A stretch of DNA of 64,000 nucleotides from Cryptomeria japonica (lineage: Eukaryota; Streptophyta; Pinopsida; Cupressales; Cupressaceae), in the NCBI RefSeq assembly GCF_030272615.1, contig NC_081411.1:39421140-39485139 (forward strand). Direction: 5' to 3'. A model generated the notes under the pieces. It saw only the letters and a program-made list of their open reading frames with translations, ran no database searches and was not told where the DNA came from. Below, piece by piece: positions 57,534 through 64,000 of this stretch (positions are counted from its first letter, which is position 1; every line of letters begins with the position of its first letter). Position numbers and translations under genes: made by a program.

Positions 57534-60140
57534 TGATAAGAAACAATGTAATATAAATAGTTCTATAAGAGTTTATTAAGAATTTTTAGTTTGGGCATCT
57601 ATTATAGGGTTATATGTAGAGCTCTTTATAAAATTGGTTCTATAATTCTTAAAAATTCTTGCTAGAAGTGACTAGTGAAAATCTAGTCATGATCACATAT
57701 AATGGAAGAAACTATTCCATTGAGGTTAAAGATACATTCAAGCAATATTTCGGCAATAGTGGAGGTTGAATAGGGATCCTAGACTAAGGAAAAGAAAGGT
57801 ATATTTTGAGAGGCAATTGACCACCACCAAAATGATTGATTCTCCAATAAACTTTGGAAGGATTTCATTAAAATCCATAAAAATATTTGTCCATACTCTA
57901 AGATCAGTAAACAATAATTGTACCTAGTCAAGAACATTAATAATTTTTTCTTTGTTGCATTAACAAATATCTTATGTTCTTTACAAATTATTCAATGTCA
58001 TTTTTTATACCTTAAAAAAAAAAGTCCTTTAAATGGTTCAAGGAGCTTGTAATGACTAGTTTAGAGGGGCTAGCATGACATTTAGCCAATAAATTTTATT
58101 GCAAAGTTGGTTGGGAGGTCACAATAAGACAATTTTAAATCATAGTAAAATCCACAGGTGCAATGGATAATTGGAGTGATGCTCATTTGATAGGTGTTGA
58201 ATGCAGCTATCTTACCAAAATATTTTTATGAATTTATCGAACAAAGTTGATACAAGTAATAATGAAGCACTCAAAATATCTTCTCATCTCACTTTTGCTC
58301 CATAAGAAAATATATTCACACACAAATATGACATACACCTTCCTCATTATAGACAAAGACAACATATCCACATAGTCCTAAAAACACTTTATTTTTGACA
58401 CATTACATACAATATACAAGACATTCATACACCTCTACATCATATCACTTCTAGACCAACATCTCGAAGAACAACAAATTTGACACCAATATCAAAAGTC
58501 TATTAGATCACTTCTAGGAAAAACTCTAGATCACTAAGAAGTTTGACATCAATGACCAATAAACTTGTATGTGCAATAGGCTGGCTCTCAATCTAGAACA
58601 CTAGTGTCACACAAAATCATTTACATGCATGCACTACTAGCTACTTAGGAAAAACTAGTTAACTTCTAGACAAAGACTTTCAATCTTCCAAACCTGTTTA
58701 CTTGCACACATGGAGACAGGAAAAATGTTGGATTGTATATCCTATTATAATAAATAGATTATGGATGAGATCATGAAATAATAGATGAGCCAATAAAATA
58801 AAATATAAGAGTATTAGTACTAGCTATGGCTCTCCTTATGAGAGAGTGGATCTGATAAGATGTGAAAATATTTGACAAATATCTATTCTATGAGAGAAGA
58901 GGTGAGAAGAGAGTGAAAAAAGTTAGAAGAACATGTGAAAATGAGGAAAAGAAAGGATTTTTTTATTCGGAATAGCTAGGAGGATCTATTAAAAGTGTAA
59001 TTAGTCATTGTGACATGCATCATAGGAAAATGCATGAATATTGTCATTTGAATCTTAAACATTATTAGGAAATTAGTTTGTCATACTTCCAACTGACCAA
59101 ATTCTCCTAAAACTCAAACCATGGGATACTAACGCTTCATCTAAATGCTTCCTATGAGGTGAGAATCATGAGATCCTAATAATACCTTTTTCCATATATT
59201 CATGGTGTACAATGCATAATTATAAATTGATACATGGTGTAATTTGTGAAAATTTATTTTTCCCCAAATTTAGTGAGTTGGTTGCTAGACAAATAAGCTA
59301 CACTAAAGTAGTTAAAAAATATTAATTATTGAAAGTGTATTAATTACACATTTATTACCCAAACAATGATATTGAAAGGGATGTTGAGGTCAACTAGGAA
59401 GATACAAATAATGCTCCTAGTGCTTGAACGCAACATAAATCTATAGTGTCTAGAATGAAATTTAGGATCTACAAAATCCAAAAATGTGTTAGTTCCCAAA
59501 ACTAGATGAACAACCACATGGTTAGAAGAATTCTTAAGAAAATGCCATTTATTTGAAAGAAAAAATTGGTGATGGGATGAATGTATGTCTACTCATCTCT
59601 TTTCAAAGAGTGGAAGAATACGAAGGTAGGGGACATGAAGCCAATTTTGTTGTGCAAAAGGGTCACTATATACTCGAATAGTGGGACCCTTAGGGGTCAT
59701 TTCCACTATTCATGATGAGTACATTTGTTGATAATTATATGGATTTTTAGAAAAGATACCTCATAATTGAGATTTATGGCTACCATGTCTAGAGGAGGTT
59801 TGGTCCACTGAGCCACTTGACAAGGTACACAATTTTTTTTCAATTGTATCATCATTTAGTACCTATTTTATTATAGAAGAAATCATATTATGAAGGCATC
59901 TAGTTAGAAAATTGATACATAACTACCAAGGTAGCATTTTCCCTACACAATGTCATTCATGGGGGCATATTGTCATCCTTTGAACATGTTCATGTCCCAT
60001 GGGATTAAATAGATGAAAGGTTTCATAAATGTCCATGCAGATAGAAATATAAGATTTATCTTAAGAATGAGAATTTAGAAGAAAAATACTTAAAAGTGTG
60101 TTAGCCCAATCTTTAAATTGAACAAAATTTAAACTTTGGT
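57534..60140. other. intergenic DNA, no gene recognised
   Basis: Moderately AT-rich with only short frames. Patches such as GACATCAATGACCAATAA resemble retroelement 3' regions but give no domain or terminal repeat. I see nothing nameable. Confidence 0.5.
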
Positions 60141-60412
60141 AGACACTTGACATTTACTAACCAACTCAAGTCTCCATCACTAGTTTAGATGTTAAATAAC
60201 CTTTATGTAAGTTAAAATTGAGTTGGAAATTATGCATACCACACCGAAGGGAAAGAAAATATGGGGTGCTGGACTATTATTCTCACATCACAATATTCAC
60301 ATCCACACGAAGAAAAATGATGTCTCCAAACATTGTTGATTAAAGGGAATAAATGTTTTGATGCTTACACTTTATTTTTCAACCTACATTTCAATGCCAA
60401 CTTCAAGCTTAA
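60141..60412 (+). repeat. dispersed repeat, copy B
   Basis: Diverged copy of 772-1050, same orientation, 59 kb away. Confidence 0.75.
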
Positions 60413-60473
60413 CACAAGACTCAAATAATCAATTATTTTCATTAGTATGGTTAGCTTAGAGTAGATAAAAGCA

Positions 60474-60552
60474 GAGATGAAAATAGAGGGGGAGAGGAAG
60501 AGGGAGAGAAATAGATAGAGAGATAGAGAGAGTGAGAGAGAGAGAGAGATAA
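60474..60552. repeat. GA-rich microsatellite
   Basis: GAGAGGGAGAGAAATAGATAGAGAGATAGAGAG-like sequence in short purine units. The 76-codon minus-strand frame over it is low complexity. Confidence 0.9.
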
Positions 60553-61558
60553 AAATAGAAAGATATAAATAAGGAAATACAAAAGGATGATACAAAGACC
60601 TAGTGTGAAACTAAGGTTTCTGAAAACTTATTGTTGCAGGGGTAATACATTCACATGCAAATATAGCATGACATTATGATAGAACTGAGATCAATTTTGA
60701 GAGTAACTCAACTAGATAAGGGCACCTATATAAGTTTGTATGATAGATGGATGATAGATTGCAGATCCTAGATGATAAATAATCTTAAATGAGGGGGAGG
60801 CAATGCCTTTTATAATTGACTTGACACATAATTTAATAGTTTGATGCAAGAAATAGACAATGATTAGCTTGAAAGTTGTCAGGTTGAGCCTATTTTAAAC
60901 TTTTTAATTTGAATTTAATTTAAAGGTTGAATTTGTAGGTATGATAATAAATGGGTCAAATTCACAATTGTAGAATTAATCTTGGAAGGAGAAAACATAA
61001 TATAAGAGTAAACATAACAATGGTTAAGTTTGTATTTATGACATTTTGCATTTATGATAACGTTAATGTATAGTTTAAATGTAGAGTGCAAATAATGTTT
61101 ATGAAGAAGCTTTGCTTACATTGTGTTTGTTTGAAAATAAGATGTTAGAAAAATTGAATTGTCACATTATTGTTTTCTCATGATTATATATATTTATTAA
61201 TTAGAAAATAATAATATACTTATGTTATTTTCAATTATTAAATTTTATTGCTTTTATATATGTTAAAAATGATATATTTAATTATTTTATACATATATAT
61301 TAATATAAAATACTTCTAATTGAATTTCACTTATTACATCTAATATTTTATTTTATTATAAAATAGTAATTGATTTTTTAAATAAATAAAGAATATTTAT
61401 TTTTAAAATAATTATTAATGAAATGATTATATTTTATTAAAAAAAACATGTCACAATAACAATAGAGTGACTAATAATAAATAAGAAGAAACGAACATGT
61501 CACAATACATGGTTTTAAGTAAAAGTATTTTTTTCTCGAAAAAAGAAATGCATAACCC
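60553..61558. other. AT-rich intergenic DNA
   Basis: No gene. Strongly AT-rich from 61180 to 61450. Confidence 0.6.
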
Positions 61559-61563
61559 TGGAG

Positions 61564-62660
61564 TGTTAGGTCCCGGAGACAACTAAGAGCGGGGGGGGGG
61601 GGGGGGGTGAATCAGTTGTATAATAAATTCAAACCAAAAACTTATTAACCAACTTAATACTTAATACCGGTAAACCAGTTAAGTATGCTGGTAGATAGTG
61701 TTAACAGTAAATTGCTATACCGGTAAGGATTAATGCATGAAACATAAACATAAAGTCATCCACAACACATGACACCAATATTTGTATGTGGAAATCTTGT
61801 AAGGGGAAAAACCACAGTGGGAAACCTTATCCACAATTAGATGATACTATTGCAGATAGTAAGTGTACAAAGAGGGGTCTGCAGATAGTAAGTGTACAAA
61901 GAGGGGTTTGCACATGCAGAAAGGCCAACAGCCTAGAGCTCACTGCTCAGTTACAAATGGGAGTCACACTAACTACAGTTGAATGGTTAAATCCAATAGG
62001 GATGTACTGCATAAAATCACATCTTCATATGCTGGATTCAGTACCGGTGTAATGCTGATATGCTTCTACAAAAACCTAGCTTCACCTTTAAATGATGTCT
62101 TCGTATATGCCTTTGCTTTATCTCGCATATACCTTTACTTACATCTTTTTTGCATTTCACACTTGATCTTACAAATAAGATCTTACTTTTATACCATACC
62201 CTAAGACCAATTTTAGTAGGTCAGCTCTACAAGATATTACAATAAAAACATTTTACAAATAATATAATATCCGATGCAATAACCGATTAAGCATGTCGGC
62301 TTAATGCGTTTACAACAATAATAAATCATCTCCATAGCGTTTCATGTTGATCTGGAAAAGATAAACCTGTCGGTGTAACCCTAGATAACCTGGACCTATT
62401 TGCCGGTAAAAGCAAATATGCAAATATGAATATACCAATGATTATTTCTTCAAAATAAAGTGTCCACATGATGTCTTCGACATTACCAAGTGTCTTCCAT
62501 GTCATTCCAGGTACCGGTGAACATTATATCCTGCTGATGAACCATATACCAGTAACTGTTGCACAGTTTATTGTTTACCTGTAAATGTTGCTGGATCTCC
62601 AAAGTAGGTGTATTCAGTAGGTGTTGACATCAATGACAAAACCATACCAAAATACCAACA
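61564..62660 (-). repeat. E6 3' LTR
   Basis: 1,097 bp, TGTTAGGTCCCGGAGACAAC to AAATACCAACA, with a 17-G run at 61591-61607 followed by TGAATCAG and the GGGGAAAAACC block near 61802. An internal tandem of 28 bp (GCAGATAGTAAGTGTACAAA) lies at 61853-61908. Confidence 0.85.
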
Positions 62661-62679
62661 ATATCCCCCTTTGGCATTG
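62661..62679 (-). promoter_or_regulatory. E6 polypurine tract
   Basis: The minus strand reads AATGCCAAAGGGGGATAT adjacent to the LTR. Several further G-rich purine tracts follow between 62755 and 62970. Confidence 0.8.
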
Positions 62680-63071
62680 ATGGCAACACAAGATGGAAAA
62701 ACCATCATAGTGCCAAAACAGAAATGCCAAATACAAAAACCAACAATCTCCATTTCTCCCCCTGGGAGTAACAATACCAATCTCTTATACCAATTTCTCC
62801 TTAAATGTGTTTTTCAAAATCTCTCCCCTAAAATCTCTTTTTCTTTACCAAAAAGATAATGTGTTTTTCCATAGATATCTCTCCCTCTTTAACATCAAAT
62901 GCCAAAGTCACAAAAGTCAAGTTCATACAAAATACCAACCAATTCAATATACCAACTACTCCCCCTGAGAAGTAGCTTCCTCATCAAATACCGGAATAAA
63001 AGATTTGTCCATTTAATTCTGTCGGTTGATGACAATCATCAACTATCTAAGTCTCTACCAGTGGTGGTATG
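62680..63071 (-). other. E6 3' untranslated spacer
   Basis: About 390 bp with the repeated purine tracts noted beside the polypurine tract and no coding signal. Confidence 0.5.
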
Positions 63072-64000
63072 ACTCCAAGCTGATCTCTGAGATACTCAAA
63101 AGTCTCCTTAGGCAAAGGTTTTATGAAAATATCTGCAAGTTATTCTTTAGTATTCACATAAACCAGTTTTATCTCTTTTTCTTCAACTTTTTCCCTTAGA
63201 AAATTCAGTTTGATAGAAACATGTTTTGTTTTAGAATGTAATACCGGATTTTTAGATATATCAATTGTTGCAGTGTTATCACAGTATATAGTAATAGGTT
63301 CCTTGATTTTACCTTAATGTCTTTCAACATTTTCTTAAGCCAAAGTACCTGTGTATAGTTTGTTGCTGCTACAACATATTCTGATTCTACTATTGATAAA
63401 GATGTACAACTCTGTTTCTTACTCAACCAAGAAACTAATCTCTTTCCAAGAAAAAATGCTCCTCCAGGGGTTCTTTTTCTATCATCCACATCTCTTGCCC
63501 AATTTGCATCTGTATATGCACATAGATCAAAATTTTCATCTTTAGGATACCATAATCCAAGATTTGATGTGCCTTGTAAGTACTGGAAAATCCTTTTCAC
63601 TGCTGATTCATGATTTTCCCTAGGATTACTCTGAAATATAGAAACAATACATACGACATTCATAATATCAGGTCTGGTTTGTGTTAAATACAGTAAACCT
63701 CCTATCATAGATTTGTATCTAGCTAGATTAACAGGTGTAGATTCATCCCTTTGAGATAATTTGTCATTTGTAGTCATAGGTGTGCTTACCGGTTTAGAGT
63801 TCTCCATCCCAAATTTCTTTAGTAGTTCTTTCAAGTACTTGGATTGACTAAAAAATATACCTTTATCAGTCTGTAAAATCTGCAATCCTAAAAAGAATTT
63901 TATTTCTCCAATCATAGACATTTCAAATTCTTACTGCATTTCAAGAGAAAATTCTTTGCATAATCCATCTTCTCCTCCAAAGATTATATCATCAACAAAT
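63072..64000 (-). pseudogene. E6 pol: RT end and RNase H
   Basis: From the window edge: FVDDIIFGGEDGLCKEF, then a TAA near 63931, [83 protein letters not shown] and ESEYV. A frameshift near 63300 then moves the frame to YCDNTATIDISKN, and a TAA near 63148 precedes LADIFIKPLPKETFEYL. At least two stops and one frameshift, so defective. Confidence 0.88.

Larger units (their letters stand above)
61564..64000 (-). mobile_element. E6: Copia LTR retrotransposon, cut by the window edge
   Basis: 3' LTR, polypurine tract, RNase H and the end of RT on the minus strand; the rest, including the 5' LTR, lies beyond 64000. The 5-mer before the LTR is TGGAG (61559-61563); its partner cannot be seen. Confidence 0.9.

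Overview
The window looks like intergenic DNA from a plant with a large, repeat-rich nuclear genome. Evidence: Copia pol domains of plant type, a plant L1-type LINE with a zf-RVT/RNase H tail, a PPR pseudogene, a plant short-chain dehydrogenase (SDR) with a GT-AG intron, and long microsatellite-like tracts. A gymnosperm such as a conifer is my guess from the nesting depth and the SDR type; the sequence does not prove it. Only one host gene appears intact: the SDR gene (8858-9814, one intron).

Layout. 1-5190: a possible LTR scrap, a dispersed repeat, a decayed PPR gene, a 240-bp duplication and a 5'-truncated LINE. 5191-8600: AT-rich DNA, then a 1.3-kb polypyrimidine tract. 8790-10360: the SDR gene and a triple repeat over its 3' flank. 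11317-33550: LTR element E1, whose 3' LTR is split by related element E2 (11854-18447) and whose ORF2 is split by Copia element E3 (20571-29249). E3 itself carries a 994-bp inverted-repeat transposon, M1 (24546-25539). 34179-57528: degenerate Copia E4, split in gag by a 16.9-kb DNA transposon T1 (38469-55361), whose transposase is split by LTR element E5 (44274-50202). 57534-61560: unassigned DNA plus the second copy of the dispersed repeat. 61564-64000: 3' part of Copia E6, cut by the window edge. I matched target-site duplications (TSDs) for E1-E5, M1 and T1, so the nesting order is well supported.

The most interesting material: (1) T1 and M1 share terminal sequence (GGGT, N5, CACAAAGC) and both make 4-bp TSDs. 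T1 encodes a broken DDE-like transposase and has subterminal clusters of a 14-bp palindrome related to AGCGCGTACGCGCT. (2) E1 and E2 have LTRs, primer-binding site and polypurine tract, but instead of pol they carry a coiled-coil/zinc-knuckle ORF1 and a conserved ORF2 of about 1,050 codons that I cannot assign; no reverse transcriptase or integrase is visible. (3) E5 carries what look like captured pieces of host genes (importin beta, an ankyrin-repeat gene). (4) LTRs of five otherwise different families share a G-run followed by TGAATCA and a TGGGAAAAACC block.
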